A stretch of DNA of 64,000 nucleotides from Rheinheimera mangrovi (GTDB taxonomy: Bacteria; Pseudomonadota; Gammaproteobacteria; Enterobacterales; Alteromonadaceae): positions 448,501-512,500 of the forward strand of contig NZ_CP034683.1 of the NCBI RefSeq assembly GCF_003990335.1. The letters run 5' to 3'. The position numbers and the translations under genes were made by a program. Below the pieces are notes generated by a model. That model had not been told where the DNA came from. It ran no database searches and worked only from the letters and a program-made list of their open reading frames with translations. Shown one piece after another: positions 30,475 through 40,719 of the stretch (positions are counted from its first letter, which is position 1; every line of letters begins with the position of its first letter).

Positions 30475-31380
30475 ATGACGTTAAGTCCTGCGCAAAAACT
30501 GGGTGGTGCTTTTGCCGCTGGCGCTTATACCTTGTGGGGCATAGCTCCGCTTTATTTTAAACAAATCGATTTTGTGCCTGCGCAGGAAATATTGATCCAC
30601 CGCGTGGTTTGGTCTTTTGTCTTGCTGGTGTTGATCGTATTTGCAATGCAACAGTGGAACAAAGTGCAGCAGATTTTAGCCCAGCCTAAACTGGTGCTGG
30701 CGTTGTTAGGGACTTCGCTGATTTTAGGCGGAAACTGGGGCTTATTTATCTGGGCTGTGAATAACCATCATATGCTGGATGCCAGTCTTGGCTATTACAT
30801 TAATCCCTTGCTGAATGTATTGCTGGGCATGTTTTTCCTCGGCGAGCGTTTGCGCAAATTTCAGTGGCTGGCTTTATCACTGGCTGTCACAGGCGTTGTC
30901 ATTCAATTGGTGACTTTTGGTTCTGTGCCCTGGATAGCCCTGACTTTGGCCGGTACTTTTGCGCTTTATGGTTTGTTTCGGAAAAAGCTGGCGATCGATG
31001 CTATTACCGGGCTTTTTGTTGAATCTTTATTGTTGTTGCCGTTGGCTTTGTATTACTGGTGGCAGTTTGCCGACAGCAGTGCGGCTGATTTGAGTCAAAA
31101 CAGCTGGAGTTTAAACTTATGGCTGATGGCCGCAGGTTTTGTCACTACAGTGCCTTTATTGCTATTTATCGCGGCGGCGAAGCGGTTGCAACTGTCAACT
31201 ATGGGCTTTTTCCAGTACATAGGCCCAAGTTTTATGTTTGTATTTGGGGTTTGGCTTTATAACGAACCGCTGACGGCGGCAAAACTGGTGACCTTTGGTT
31301 TTATCTGGTTGGCGCTGATTGTTTATTCACTGGATGCCTATCTGGCTTTACGGAAAAAACCAGCAGTTCAGGTCCTTTAA
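30475..31380 (+). CDS. rarD: EamA-family transporter RarD
   Basis: 301 residues with ten predicted helices in two EamA halves. It carries the RarD-type start GAYTLWGIAPLYFKQI and IQYIGPSFMFV-like motifs (FFQYIGPSFMF) near 245. GAGGGGA lies before the ATG. In E. coli the family is annotated as a chloramphenicol-sensitivity permease; the physiological substrate is uncertain. Confidence 0.9.
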   Translation: MTLSPAQKLGGAFAAGAYTLWGIAPLYFKQIDFVPAQEILIHRVVWSFVLLVLIVFAMQQWNKVQQILAQPKLVLALLGTSLILGGNWGLFIWAVNNHHMLDASLGYYINPLLNVLLGMFFLGERLRKFQWLALSLAVTGVVIQLVTFGSVPWIALTLAGTFALYGLFRKKLAIDAITGLFVESLLLLPLALYYWWQFADSSAADLSQNSWSLNLWLMAAGFVTTVPLLLFIAAAKRLQLSTMGFFQYIGPSFMFVFGVWLYNEPLTAAKLVTFGFIWLALIVYSLDAYLALRKKPAVQVL

Positions 31381-31490
31381 ATTACCCAAATTAATTAAAG
31401 CAGCAGCTAGGCGACAAGCGATGGCGACCCCAAGAGCATAGTGGTCTTATGCGACTGGGGCGACAGAGAGTAGTCAACAACGCTGCGGGT

Positions 31491-31904
31491 TTAAGTAAGA
31501 AGGGTGGGCGGACCTTTAATTTCGATTGTATTGCCTTCAGGGTCCTGAATATAAATCGACGGACCCTTACCTTCGGCACCATAACGTGATTCCACTGGCC
31601 CTGCTGTGACGCCTTTACTTCTAAAATGCTGCTGCAGAGTTTCTGATTCAAAAGGCTCGATACGTAAACACAAATGGTCCATATTGTGGCCTTCTGCACC
31701 TGGCGCTTTTCCACCTTGTTGCCCCAGTGGCTGTTCGACCGGCACTAAGTCAATCAGGCTGTTGCCTGCTCTTAGCTGATATAAACCTAAGTCGGTTTCC
31801 TGTCGCTCCAGAGTACAGCCTAATACCTGCTGATAAAAATCCAGCATCAGCTGCAGGTTTTTCACTCTGAGTACCACATGGTCTATCTGCGCAATTCGGA
31901 ACAT
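31491..31904 (-). CDS. VOC-family (glyoxalase/bleomycin-resistance fold) protein
   Basis: 137 residues forming one vicinal-oxygen-chelate module pair. Metal-ligand positions are visible in IDHVVLRV (His), MDHLCLRI (His) and QDPEGNTIEI (Glu). The substrate cannot be told from sequence; many such proteins are uncharacterised. The ATG follows directly after the stop of the upstream secreted-protein gene. Confidence 0.85.
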   Translation of the reverse strand: MFRIAQIDHVVLRVKNLQLMLDFYQQVLGCTLERQETDLGLYQLRAGNSLIDLVPVEQPLGQQGGKAPGAEGHNMDHLCLRIEPFESETLQQHFRSKGVTAGPVESRYGAEGKGPSIYIQDPEGNTIEIKGPPTLLT

Positions 31905-32597
31905 TTAGAAGTCATCATTGCTGTTGTCAGGTACATACAATAACAAAGCTGCGACCAATGCTGCCAGCTCCAGCTGTATATTCCCGGGTAAAGAGGGATC
32001 GATCCAGACTTTACCGCTATTAATCACTTCGACCTGAGCCAGTGGCCCTTGGTGATCTGACAACAAGTAGCCGACAGGATCCATACTGTCAAAAGCTGCG
32101 CCTTTCAGCTGATGTAAGGAGTTGATACGGACTACACGATCAGAGAGTTGAGAGGTCCCTTCCAGCTTATTATCCCACTTGGCTTTTAGCTGCATAGTTG
32201 AATTCACTTTTCCCTGAATACCACAGGCAAAAACGGGTTTTTCTCCCAGACTCAGATCCAAAGTCCAGCCATCTTTAGTTCCCGTCACAGCGGCGCTGAT
32301 ACATTCCATATGTTGCCAGTCTTTGCCATCGGTCAGACTCAGCTGATAGGCCTGGCTGCTATAGCCAAGTGAAACACCAAGTAACTTCAGGCCAAAGCCT
32401 AAAGTGGGTCCCTGTACTGCTTTGGCGCTATGCCATGGACCAAAACTCAGAGTGGATGTCCAGGCTCTGGGGTTAGCGCCACTGACGGAAAAAGGCTGCA
32501 CGGACGAGAAAGCTTGCGCTGAAACTAGTTCAGCGTCCTTTGCCAAAGCAACAGCGGAAAAGAGGCTTAATACAAGCCATAGCGCACTGTGTTTCAT
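31905..32597 (-). CDS. Hypothetical secreted protein (230 aa)
   Basis: It has a signal peptide (MKHSALWLVLSLFSAVALA) and a mature domain rich in beta-prone stretches with a Cys pair (MECISAA and FACGIQG). A hydrophobic stretch near the C-terminus (LELAALVAALLLYVP) could be a membrane anchor. AGAGGA lies before the ATG. It is immediately upstream of the VOC gene in an apparent pair. The family was not recognised. Confidence 0.65.
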   Translation of the reverse strand: MKHSALWLVLSLFSAVALAKDAELVSAQAFSSVQPFSVSGANPRAWTSTLSFGPWHSAKAVQGPTLGFGLKLLGVSLGYSSQAYQLSLTDGKDWQHMECISAAVTGTKDGWTLDLSLGEKPVFACGIQGKVNSTMQLKAKWDNKLEGTSQLSDRVVRINSLHQLKGAAFDSMDPVGYLLSDHQGPLAQVEVINSGKVWIDPSLPGNIQLELAALVAALLLYVPDNSNDDF

Positions 32598-32715
32598 CTG
32601 ATAATCCTCTGAGTAAATTTCAGCCGTTGAGCCGGGCTGAATCCTATCATCGGGCGTTCTGCAATGAAGTTGTGTAATTAACTGTTGTTGTGGTGTTTCA
32701 GAAAATTACAACAGA

Positions 32716-34797
32716 TCAGGCTTGGGCATAAATTTCTTTAAAACCCAGCCAACGGCGGATTAGCGGAGCACAATTTGGTTGATACTGCTGCCATAGCAAT
32801 GCAGCGGCCTGTTGAGCTGCTGGAATGAGCTGTGCATCCCTGCTCAAATCGGCGATGCGGTAACTGACCTGGCCTGTTTGTTTGGTGCCGAGTAGCTCAC
32901 CTGGACCTCTAATTTCTAAATCGCGTTGCGCTATGACAAAACCATCATTACTTTCTCTAAGCACTGACAAGCGGGCCTGAGCTGTGGGCGATAAAGGCGC
33001 GTGATAAAGCAAAACACAATGCGAGACTGCACTGCCACGACCGACCCGGCCTCGTAACTGGTGCAATTGAGCTAAACCTAAACGCTCCGGGTTTTCGATA
33101 ATCATTAAACTGGCGTTTGGCACATCTACACCCACTTCAATCACAGTAGTGGCCACCAGTAAATCCAGTTCACCGGCTTTAAAATCGGCCATCACTTGTT
33201 GTTTTTCAGCGGCTTTTAACCGGCCATGCACTAAACCTATGCGTAAATCCGGTAAAGCTGCAGTCAGTTCAACTGCTGTCATTTCTGCCGCCTGACATTG
33301 CAGCTGTTCTGACTCTTCGATCAAAGTACATACCCAATAGGCTTGCCTGCCCTGATTCTGCACCACCTGACGCACCCTCTCTGTGACTTCAGCACGGCGG
33401 CTGTCTGGCAATACCACAGTAGTGACAGGAGTGCGACCCGGTGGCAGTTCATCTATTACAGAGGTATCTAAGTCAGCATAAGCTGTCATGGCTAAAGTGC
33501 GGGGTATAGGTGTGGCTGTCATTACTAGTTGATGAGGGTAAAAACCAGTATCAGCGCCTTTTTCCCGCAGTTCCAGCCGCTGGTGTACACCAAATCTGTG
33601 CTGCTCATCGATAATGACTAAGGCCAGTTGCTGAAACTGCACCTGCTGCTGAAACAAGGCATGAGTGCCGATCACCATTTTCGCGTCGCCACTCTGAATG
33701 GCAGAGAGTTGCAGTTGTTTTTGTTTGGCTGAGGCTTTACCTGCCAGCCAAGCAATTTGATAACCCAAAGGTTCCAGCCAGGCTTTAAAGGTATTGGCAT
33801 GCTGTTCTGCCAACAGCTCTGTGGGCGCCATCAGCGCAACCTGAGCTCCACGGCTCAACACAGTTAAAGCCGATAAAGCCGCAACCAGCGTTTTACCAGA
33901 GCCGACGTCGCCCTGGACTAAACGTAACATAGGTTCGGTTTGGGCTAAATCATGACGGATTTCGTTAATAACCCGCTGTTGGGCACCAGTCGGTGCAAAA
34001 GGCAAAGCGGCTAAAAACTCTTGGTTCTGGGTTTCATCCACTACAAAACTGCGGCCTTGTTGCACGCGGCATTGTTGGCGTAATTGCAGCATCGACAGCT
34101 GCTGAGCGACTAATTCTTCAAAAATCAGTCGCTGCTGCGCCGGATGTTGGCCTTGTTCCAGTAGTTGCAAGGATGCATCTGGTGGTGGCCTGTGCAGATA
34201 AAATAACGCATCGGACAAAGACCAGCTGTTCTGGCCCAACACTGGCGCTAAGTATTCAGTTGGGCTGCTGCGTTGTAATACCTGCAAAGCAGCGTCTGTT
34301 AAATTGCGCCAGCTGTTTTGTTTTAAACCTTCGGTGCTTGGGTACACAGGAGTCAGGGTTTCTGCCACATCCTGAGCCTGCTCGTCTTTTAATACTTTGT
34401 ATTCGGGGTGCATCATTTCAAAACCGCGCATGCCCCGTTTGACTTCACCAAACACTCTTAAGGTGACGCCTGGAGTGACGGCATTTTTTTGTGCTGCATT
34501 AAAATGGAAAAAGCGCAGGGTTAAATGACCTGAACCATCACGAATGGACACCAGCCAGCTACGTCTTTTACCAAAGGTAATTTCACTACTGATCACTTCG
34601 CCTTGTACTGTGGCGCTTTGCTGCGGCCATAAATCGGCGATGGGGTAGAGGCGGGTGCGGTCTTCGTAACGTAAAGGCAAGTGGAACAGCAAATCCTGCA
34701 CACTCTGAATACCCAGCTTATGCAGCAGTTCACTGACTTTGGCGCCAACACCTTTTAGCTGGCTGACGGATAGGCTATCCAGTGCTGTTACTGTCAA
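32716..34797 (-). CDS. recG: ATP-dependent DNA helicase RecG
   Basis: 693 residues. The N-terminal wedge domain has an OB fold (LPLRYEDRTRLYPI, VQGEVISSEITFG). The helicase domains carry Walker A GDVGSGKTLVA, DEQH box IIDEQHRFGV, TATPIPRT and motif VI QLRGRVGRG. It remodels stalled forks and branches Holliday junctions. The start is a TTG in the right place for the family (LDSLSVSQLKGVG). It ends the gmk-rpoZ-spoT-ridA cluster, but an SBP gene intervenes. Confidence 0.97.
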   Translation of the reverse strand: MTVTALDSLSVSQLKGVGAKVSELLHKLGIQSVQDLLFHLPLRYEDRTRLYPIADLWPQQSATVQGEVISSEITFGKRRSWLVSIRDGSGHLTLRFFHFNAAQKNAVTPGVTLRVFGEVKRGMRGFEMMHPEYKVLKDEQAQDVAETLTPVYPSTEGLKQNSWRNLTDAALQVLQRSSPTEYLAPVLGQNSWSLSDALFYLHRPPPDASLQLLEQGQHPAQQRLIFEELVAQQLSMLQLRQQCRVQQGRSFVVDETQNQEFLAALPFAPTGAQQRVINEIRHDLAQTEPMLRLVQGDVGSGKTLVAALSALTVLSRGAQVALMAPTELLAEQHANTFKAWLEPLGYQIAWLAGKASAKQKQLQLSAIQSGDAKMVIGTHALFQQQVQFQQLALVIIDEQHRFGVHQRLELREKGADTGFYPHQLVMTATPIPRTLAMTAYADLDTSVIDELPPGRTPVTTVVLPDSRRAEVTERVRQVVQNQGRQAYWVCTLIEESEQLQCQAAEMTAVELTAALPDLRIGLVHGRLKAAEKQQVMADFKAGELDLLVATTVIEVGVDVPNASLMIIENPERLGLAQLHQLRGRVGRGSAVSHCVLLYHAPLSPTAQARLSVLRESNDGFVIAQRDLEIRGPGELLGTKQTGQVSYRIADLSRDAQLIPAAQQAAALLWQQYQPNCAPLIRRWLGFKEIYAQA

Positions 34798-34890
34798 AAG
34801 AAAGACCGTGCTAAGTGGCTGATAACAGGCAGTTTAACCTGTGATTGACAGGAGGCATAGCCACAGAGCTGTTTTAGCTATGTTTCGGGA

Positions 34891-35694
34891 CTACTTTTGC
34901 TGTTCAGGTTGTGAACCAGCGAGGTAGGTAGGCCCATGTTTGAGTGGATCAAAAGCGTAGAGTTTTTTTACTGTGCCGTCTTGCACCATAGATGCTATGG
35001 CTTGTTCGATGCGGTCTTTTAGTGCCAGGTGCCGACTCTTTTTCGACAAACCAATATTGATAAAACGCTTTTCGACCACTGAAAAATCGACAGGCGCTCT
35101 TTGAAACTGAAAATGCATATCTGCGTGGCTTGCAATCACATCCAGCGAGCTTTGCGTGGGGGCCACCAATGCATCCACTCTGCCACGTTGTAACATTTCA
35201 AAGCCAGTTTCTATACTGTCAATTTCAACATGGCGCTTAGAGGTTTTAATCAGTTGCATCAGGCTGGGGTGATAGGCGTAATTACGTACAGTCGCCAGAG
35301 TTAAAGAGGGCAGTTGGTTGAAGTTACGGATGTGGCGCTGGTCACCAGCTTGTAAATATAAAGACTCAGGAATGCGTTCGTTGTAGGGCAGCAGAAACAT
35401 ATAGTCTGCCCTTTCCTCAGTAAAATTCAGATTAGTCATTAAATCCGCTTCGCCCGTCTGCATTTGGCGGAAGCAGCGGGCTGAAGGGGTTTTAGGACTG
35501 AATTGCAGTTGAAACGTTGCGCGTTTGGCCAACTCTTGCATTAAATCAACAGAAGGCCCATACGGAGCTTTGCCTGTTTCATAGGCATGAAAGCGTGAAA
35601 AATGATCCAGACACCAGGTGAGGACTGGTATCTCTGTTGCGGCTGCCAGACGAGGAAAAACTAACAGCAATAGACAACATAGGATTTTATTCAC
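34891..35694 (-). CDS. Periplasmic solute-binding protein (amino-acid type)
   Basis: 267 residues: a signal peptide (to about residue 19) and an SBP_bac_3-type fold. It starts VLTWCLDHFSRFHAY and carries YGPSVDLMQELAKRA, LNFTEERADYMFLLPY and VDALVAPTQSSLDVI. No ABC permease genes adjoin, so it may be an orphan receptor-type binding protein. A GTG start is used. It lies between ridA and recG, where E. coli has trmH. Confidence 0.8.
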   Translation of the reverse strand: MNKILCCLLLLVFPRLAAATEIPVLTWCLDHFSRFHAYETGKAPYGPSVDLMQELAKRATFQLQFSPKTPSARCFRQMQTGEADLMTNLNFTEERADYMFLLPYNERIPESLYLQAGDQRHIRNFNQLPSLTLATVRNYAYHPSLMQLIKTSKRHVEIDSIETGFEMLQRGRVDALVAPTQSSLDVIASHADMHFQFQRAPVDFSVVEKRFINIGLSKKSRHLALKDRIEQAIASMVQDGTVKKLYAFDPLKHGPTYLAGSQPEQQK

Positions 35695-35734
35695 TCAGTT
35701 TTGCCTTACAGGACTAAAACAGCTGCTATCCCTG

Positions 35735-36127
35735 TTAATTTGTAGACGGCACTTCCATCACGCCGTCAATTTCCACCTGAGCACCACGGGGTAAAGCACT
35801 GACCTGCACTGCGGCACGCGCCGGATAAGGGGCGCTGAAATGTTTACTCATAATTTCATTAACTGTAGCGAAGTTGGATAGATCAGTCAGGAAGATATTT
35901 ACTTTGACCATATCATTTAAGCTGCCACCGGCGGCTTGGCAAACGGCAGTCAGGTTTTCAAATACCTGCTGGGTTTGTTCAGCGAAATTTTCAGACACCA
36001 TCTGCATCGTTTCTGGTACTAAAGGGATCTGGCCAGATAAATACACAGTAGTGCCAATTTTAACGGCCTGACTGTAAGTACCTATAGCGGCAGGGGCTTT
36101 ATCTGTACTGATGATCACTTTTGACAT
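35735..36127 (-). CDS. ridA: RidA enamine/imine deaminase
   Basis: 130 residues of the YjgF/YER057c/UK114 family. It has the catalytic Arg in [16 protein letters not shown] and the family signature around it. It hydrolyses reactive 2-aminoacrylate and other enamines from PLP enzymes. It follows spoT by six bases. Confidence 0.96.
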   Translation of the reverse strand: MSKVIISTDKAPAAIGTYSQAVKIGTTVYLSGQIPLVPETMQMVSENFAEQTQQVFENLTAVCQAAGGSLNDMVKVNIFLTDLSNFATVNEIMSKHFSAPYPARAAVQVSALPRGAQVEIDGVMEVPSTN

Positions 36128-36132
36128 AACAG

Positions 36133-38256
36133 CTATTTCCTTCTGTAAACTTTAAGTACTTCAGGCAAGACACGGATTTTGCGCATGACGTTGGCTAAAT
36201 TAATACGGTCACGCACAGACAAAGTGATTTTAATCACATATTCGCCAGTGTCTCTGTCGTCGGTCGACAAGTCCTGAATATTGGAATCCTGTGAGGCTAT
36301 CACTGTTGTTAGTTTAGCCAACACGCCGGGTTGGTTGACAATAAAGACCCGGATATCACATAAAAACTGTTTGTCGCCTGTTTTATCCCACTTCACCGGG
36401 AAGTATTTACCCGGCTCTTTTTCCCAGCCACGAATATTGCGGCATTCAACACGATGCACGTTCAGGCCTTTGCCTGGCGTGGCGTTAGCGGCAATTTCAT
36501 CACCCGGAATAGGACGGCAACACTTGGCGAAGGTCAGTAACATACCTTCAGAGCCAATAATAAAAGCTTTGGTTTTTTGATTCGCCGGATTTTCAGCTGG
36601 CAAAGCTTCTTCGCCAGAATCAAAACCACCCATTAAACGACGGGCCACAGCGATAGGCAGTTGATTACCTAAACCAATTTCAACCAGCAGTTCATCCAGC
36701 GATTTTTGCGTGGTGCTTTGCAGTACCTGCTCAATACGTTCTGGCGGAATATTCTCCAGCTTTACATCACCTAAAGCTGAAGTTAGCAAACGGCGACCTA
36801 AGCCAACAGCCTCGCTGAGTTGCTGTTTTTTCAGATAATTACGAATACCTAAAATAGCGCGGCTGGTGACGACATGGTTCAGCCAGTTGGCATTAGGTTT
36901 TCCACCAGGGCTGGTAATAATTTCTACCGTCTGGCCTGTTTCTAAAGGTTTGTTCAGTGGGTAAGGTTTACGATCCACCCGTGCGCCTACGCATCTGTTG
37001 CCTATGTCGGTATGCACTGTGTAGGCAAAATCGACCGCATTGGCACCTATAGGTAATTCAACAATCTGACCTTTAGGGCTGAATACATACAGCTCGTCCG
37101 GATACAGCTCGGATTTAACGTTTTCAACAAATTCGTAAGTGTTGCCGGAGCTTTGTTGCAGCTCAAGTAAACTTTGCATCCAGCGCTGGGCACGAATTTG
37201 CGCAGTGGTATTTTTGTTTTCGCCTGCGCCTTTGTATGACCAGTGAGCGGCAATACCTTTATCGGCCATTTCATCCATTTCGCGGGTACGCATCTGAATT
37301 TCCACCGGAATACCGTGTGGACCAATCAGGGAGGTGTGCAAAGACTGGTAACCGTTTTGTTTTGGAATGGCGATATAGTCTTTAAAGCGGCTTTCTATTG
37401 GCTTAAACAGGTTATGCACTACACCCAGTACGCGGTAGCAGTTGTCTATGCTATTGATAATGACTCTGAAGCCATAAATATCCATCACATCGTTAAACAT
37501 CAGCTCTTTGCTTTTCATCTTACGATAGATGCTATACAGATGTTTTTCACGACCAGCTACTTCAGCTTCAATACCAGCGGCTTTAATACGCTGTTCTATT
37601 TCTGACTGAATGCGTTCAATAATTTCTTTGCGGTTACCACGAGCCTGTTTGACTGCAGTTTCTAAAGCGCGATACCGCATTGGGTATAAAGCGCGGAAGC
37701 CCCAGTTTTCCAGCTCGTTTTTAATGTTGTGAATACCCAACCTGTTGGCGATAGGAGCATAGAGTTCTAAAGTTTCACGGGCAATACGACGGCGTTTTTC
37801 TGGTTTGAGTGCACCTATAGTGCGCATGTTATGAGTGCGGTCGGCCAGTTTAATCAGAATAACGCGGATATCCTGCGTCATTGCCATAAACATTTTTTGC
37901 AGGTTAGTAACTTCGAACTCTTTGATATCTTTGAATTTTACTTTGTCGAGTTTACTGACACCCTGCACCAGTTCGGCTACTGTTTCGCCAAACATTCGGG
38001 TTAAGTCTTCTTTGCTGACCGGTGTATCTTCAATCACATCATGCAGTAACGCGGCCATTAAGGTTTCGTAATCCATCCGCATTTCAGCGAGGATACTGGT
38101 GACTGCAACAGGATGAGTAATATAAGGTTCGCCGCTGGAGCGAATTTGTGGCGCGTGCGCGTCGCGGGCGACAACATAAGCCTGTTGCACCAGAACGACC
38201 TGCTCAGGTGGCAGGTAAGCACTGATTTGATTTTTCAGGCCTTCAAACAGATACAT
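36133..38256 (-). CDS. spoT: Bifunctional (p)ppGpp synthetase/hydrolase SpoT
   Basis: 707 residues from the Met of MYLFEGLK, the usual SpoT N-terminus; a start seven codons earlier is possible. The HD hydrolase has [12 protein letters not shown]. The synthetase region has [17 protein letters not shown] and [19 protein letters not shown] (residues about 390-450) and C-terminal ACT (about 635-707) domains follow. It controls the stringent response. Order: rpoZ, spoT, ridA. Confidence 0.97.
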   Translation of the reverse strand: MYLFEGLKNQISAYLPPEQVVLVQQAYVVARDAHAPQIRSSGEPYITHPVAVTSILAEMRMDYETLMAALLHDVIEDTPVSKEDLTRMFGETVAELVQGVSKLDKVKFKDIKEFEVTNLQKMFMAMTQDIRVILIKLADRTHNMRTIGALKPEKRRRIARETLELYAPIANRLGIHNIKNELENWGFRALYPMRYRALETAVKQARGNRKEIIERIQSEIEQRIKAAGIEAEVAGREKHLYSIYRKMKSKELMFNDVMDIYGFRVIINSIDNCYRVLGVVHNLFKPIESRFKDYIAIPKQNGYQSLHTSLIGPHGIPVEIQMRTREMDEMADKGIAAHWSYKGAGENKNTTAQIRAQRWMQSLLELQQSSGNTYEFVENVKSELYPDELYVFSPKGQIVELPIGANAVDFAYTVHTDIGNRCVGARVDRKPYPLNKPLETGQTVEIITSPGGKPNANWLNHVVTSRAILGIRNYLKKQQLSEAVGLGRRLLTSALGDVKLENIPPERIEQVLQSTTQKSLDELLVEIGLGNQLPIAVARRLMGGFDSGEEALPAENPANQKTKAFIIGSEGMLLTFAKCCRPIPGDEIAANATPGKGLNVHRVECRNIRGWEKEPGKYFPVKWDKTGDKQFLCDIRVFIVNQPGVLAKLTTVIASQDSNIQDLSTDDRDTGEYVIKITLSVRDRINLANVMRKIRVLPEVLKVYRRK

Positions 38257-38322
38257 CCGAAACTCCCCAATACGCACAACGCTTTGGCGTGTTCCTTTGA
38301 ATATACGTGGATTTCAAACTAT

Positions 38323-38346
38323 TGCCAACGGCCGGATACCGTTGGC
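38323..38346 (-). other. Hairpin between rpoZ and spoT
   Basis: TGCCAACGG/CCGTTGGCA with a 6-base loop. It has no following T-run on the minus strand, so it is more likely an mRNA processing or attenuation stem than a full terminator. Confidence 0.45.
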
Positions 38347-38364
38347 AGAGGGTACAAGCTCAGA

Positions 38365-38640
38365 TTATTCGTCAGAACCGATAATTGCAGCCACTGCTGC
38401 CATTTCTGACGCTTCTTGCTGTAACTGTTCACGACGTTCCTGCTGGTCCAGAATGTTGTTGGTGATAAAACCTTTTTCGATTTCACGTAAGGCAACCACG
38501 GTAGACTTATCGTTTTCCGGATCAACCATTGGCTCTTTGCCTTCAACAGCTAACTGACGGGCACGACGTGAGGCCACCAGAATTAAATCAAAGCGGTTAC
38601 CAATTTTATTTACTGCATCTTCAACTGTTACGCGAGCCAT
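38365..38640 (-). CDS. rpoZ: RNA polymerase omega subunit
   Basis: 91 residues starting [30 protein letters not shown] on split reading, the standard omega N-terminus. CGGAG precedes the ATG by 6-7 bases. It assembles with the beta' subunit and contributes to ppGpp binding. It lies between gmk and spoT as in most gammaproteobacteria. Confidence 0.97.
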   Translation of the reverse strand: MARVTVEDAVNKIGNRFDLILVASRRARQLAVEGKEPMVDPENDKSTVVALREIEKGFITNNILDQQERREQLQQEASEMAAVAAIIGSDE

Positions 38641-38688
38641 CTGCCACTCCGGTTAATCTGGGTCTGAATAAAGACCGCATAGTCTACT

Positions 38689-39321
38689 CTATTTCGTTTC
38701 GTTCGCCAACAGGCCAGAAATTAACTTCTGTTGCCGTATCGCCTGCTTCTGTTGTTTTAAGCGTTGAGTCTGGATAATGCCGGAAAACTGCTGCAGCGCC
38801 AGCTGCAGATCATCATTCACCACCCAATAATCGTATTCATCGGCATGACTGATCTCATCCCGGGCTTTGGCCATGCGGCCAGCAATGACTTCGGCACTAT
38901 CCTGACCACGTTGATTCAGCCGTTGCTCTAAAGCGTCAACACTGGGCGGCAGAATAAAAATGCTGGTGACAAAAGGCAGTTGCTGTTTAATCTGACGGGC
39001 GCCTTGCCAGTCGATATCTAAAAACACATCTATACCCTGCGCCAGCTTATCAGCCAAAGCAGCTTTAGATGTGCCGTAATAATTGCCAAAGACTTCAGCC
39101 CATTCAATAAACTGGTCTTCTGCAATCAGTTGTTTAAAGCTTGGCACATCAGTGAAATGGTACTGTACACCATTGGTTTCGCCCGGACGCGGCGAACGGG
39201 TAGTGTGAGACACACTCAGCTGCATATCGGCATGTTGCTGTAACAGCGCGTTAATCAGCGTGGATTTTCCCGCCCCGCTTGGCGCTGAAATAATAAATAA
39301 GTTACCTAATAAGTCCTGCAT
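38689..39321 (-). CDS. gmk: Guanylate kinase
   Basis: 210 residues. The P-loop [12 protein letters not shown] is near residue 15, then [11 protein letters not shown] and GVQYHFTD for GMP binding. The ATG at 39321 has GAAGG at good spacing; a GTG three codons earlier is in frame. It phosphorylates GMP to GDP. First gene of the gmk-rpoZ-spoT run. Confidence 0.97.
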   Translation of the reverse strand: MQDLLGNLFIISAPSGAGKSTLINALLQQHADMQLSVSHTTRSPRPGETNGVQYHFTDVPSFKQLIAEDQFIEWAEVFGNYYGTSKAALADKLAQGIDVFLDIDWQGARQIKQQLPFVTSIFILPPSVDALEQRLNQRGQDSAEVIAGRMAKARDEISHADEYDYWVVNDDLQLALQQFSGIIQTQRLKQQKQAIRQQKLISGLLANETK

Positions 39322-39396
39322 GCCTGCCACCTTCTACAATCAAAAGGCGATTTTAGCCTTGTCCGGGCTGAGCTGCAAACAAGGCTTGGTGTTGGT

Positions 39397-39876
39397 TCAG
39401 GATTTCTTTTTCGCTTTCACCGACAAAGTTAAAGTGAATTTCGCCATTAACTCGTCGCCATGCAAGGAAGGGCAGGTGACATTAATAGTGACGGGTTGAT
39501 TAATCCGCTCCCCTGTATCCAGTGATTGCTGGATGATCTGATCGATTAAAGCTCCATCGTCACTGGTGAAATGCACTGCTGCTTCCGGGCGTTTTAAAAA
39601 CTCGCCTTGTACGTCTTTAAAGGCAAAATGGATATTCAGCTTTTTCTGCCGCGCCTTGTAAAACACTAAAAAAGCACCGGCTAAATCTGCGCCTATGGCC
39701 AGAGCACCAAAATAAATACTGCCCAGATGGTTTTTGGTATGACGGTGGTGTGGCATCCGGATCACAGTGCGTTCGTCTGTTAATTCCAGAATTTTTGGTT
39801 TGCAAAAACCTATCAGCGGAATATAACGAAATCCAAACCACCAGAGTTGTAAGTTGGCTTTTGTTAAGGCGTTCAT
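39397..39876 (-). CDS. Hotdog-fold DUF4442-type protein
   Basis: 159 residues with the pattern NHLGSIYFGALAIGADLAGAF (helix packing against the beta-sheet), as in PaaI-like and DUF4442 thioesterase relatives. No catalytic assignment is possible from sequence. GGAG lies 9 bases before the ATG. Confidence 0.75.
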   Translation of the reverse strand: MNALTKANLQLWWFGFRYIPLIGFCKPKILELTDERTVIRMPHHRHTKNHLGSIYFGALAIGADLAGAFLVFYKARQKKLNIHFAFKDVQGEFLKRPEAAVHFTSDDGALIDQIIQQSLDTGERINQPVTINVTCPSLHGDELMAKFTLTLSVKAKKKS

Positions 39877-39912
39877 AAAAGTAAGCTCCAGAGTTCAACT
39901 GGTCGGAGCTTA

Positions 39913-40437
39913 TCATTCTGGTTGCGATAGTGCGAATTTTTGCTGCCATTGTCGCTCAAAATTCGCTTTGGCTTGTTGACGTTGCTCCACGCACCAGACC
40001 ATTTGCCGGCTGTCCCGCACTCCAAAACATTGTTTAGGTTCGGAGTAATACTCCAGCCATGCCTGTAGTTTTTTGCCCTGATAAGGGGCTTTGACCGACA
40101 CTGAGCTGACATAAAGCTGTGGGCCTTTGGCTATGTCGGCCAAAGGATCTGCCGCAGCTTTTACTTTGGCCGTCTTTTTTGCCTCTGATTTTTTGGCTTT
40201 GGGTTTTTGCGGGTCTGAGGCTAAGACAGGTTTTTGGCAAAACTGGTCCAGCTGTTTTTCCAGCAGACGTTGATCCAGGCTTAATTGCTCTGCTTCTTTT
40301 AGGCTGTAACCCGAGCTGATTTTTTGTTCCAGCTGCTGCAGTTTTTTTACGGTTTTATCGCACTCCGCCGCTGGCCATTGTTGTTGCGCCAACAGGGTAA
40401 AACTGCAGAAAAACAACAAATACAAAAGCGGTTTCAT
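39913..40437 (-). CDS. Hypothetical periplasmic protein (174 aa)
   Basis: Signal peptide (MKPLLYLLFFCSFTLLAQQ), then a Gln/Leu helical region. A Lys/Ala-rich linker (PKAKKSEAKKTAKVKAAAD) precedes a C-terminal domain with a Cys pair (KQCFGVRDSRQMVWCVE). The family was not recognised. It follows the same orientation as the hotdog gene but has a separate gap. Confidence 0.6.
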   Translation of the reverse strand: MKPLLYLLFFCSFTLLAQQQWPAAECDKTVKKLQQLEQKISSGYSLKEAEQLSLDQRLLEKQLDQFCQKPVLASDPQKPKAKKSEAKKTAKVKAAADPLADIAKGPQLYVSSVSVKAPYQGKKLQAWLEYYSEPKQCFGVRDSRQMVWCVEQRQQAKANFERQWQQKFALSQPE

Positions 40438-40719
40438 CCCGAACTCCGCCTGTTAATAAATGGTTAAATAACTATAGCGGATCTTTTGGGTTTTACAGCT
40501 GAGTAAATGCCGCTGTGAAACAATCTTCTGCTGGTCTGCTATTTTTTGCACCTGACCGCATTGGCTGATCCTTAGTGGAGCCCAAATCGTTTAGCTTGTC
40601 AGAATGCTACAAAATATTGAATCAACACAAGAAACAGTGCTGTCACTTATGCTGGTATTCGCTATGCTAAGCTGGCCTGATCAGGCTGTTTGTACTACAG
40701 AATTAAACGGAGTTTTTGC

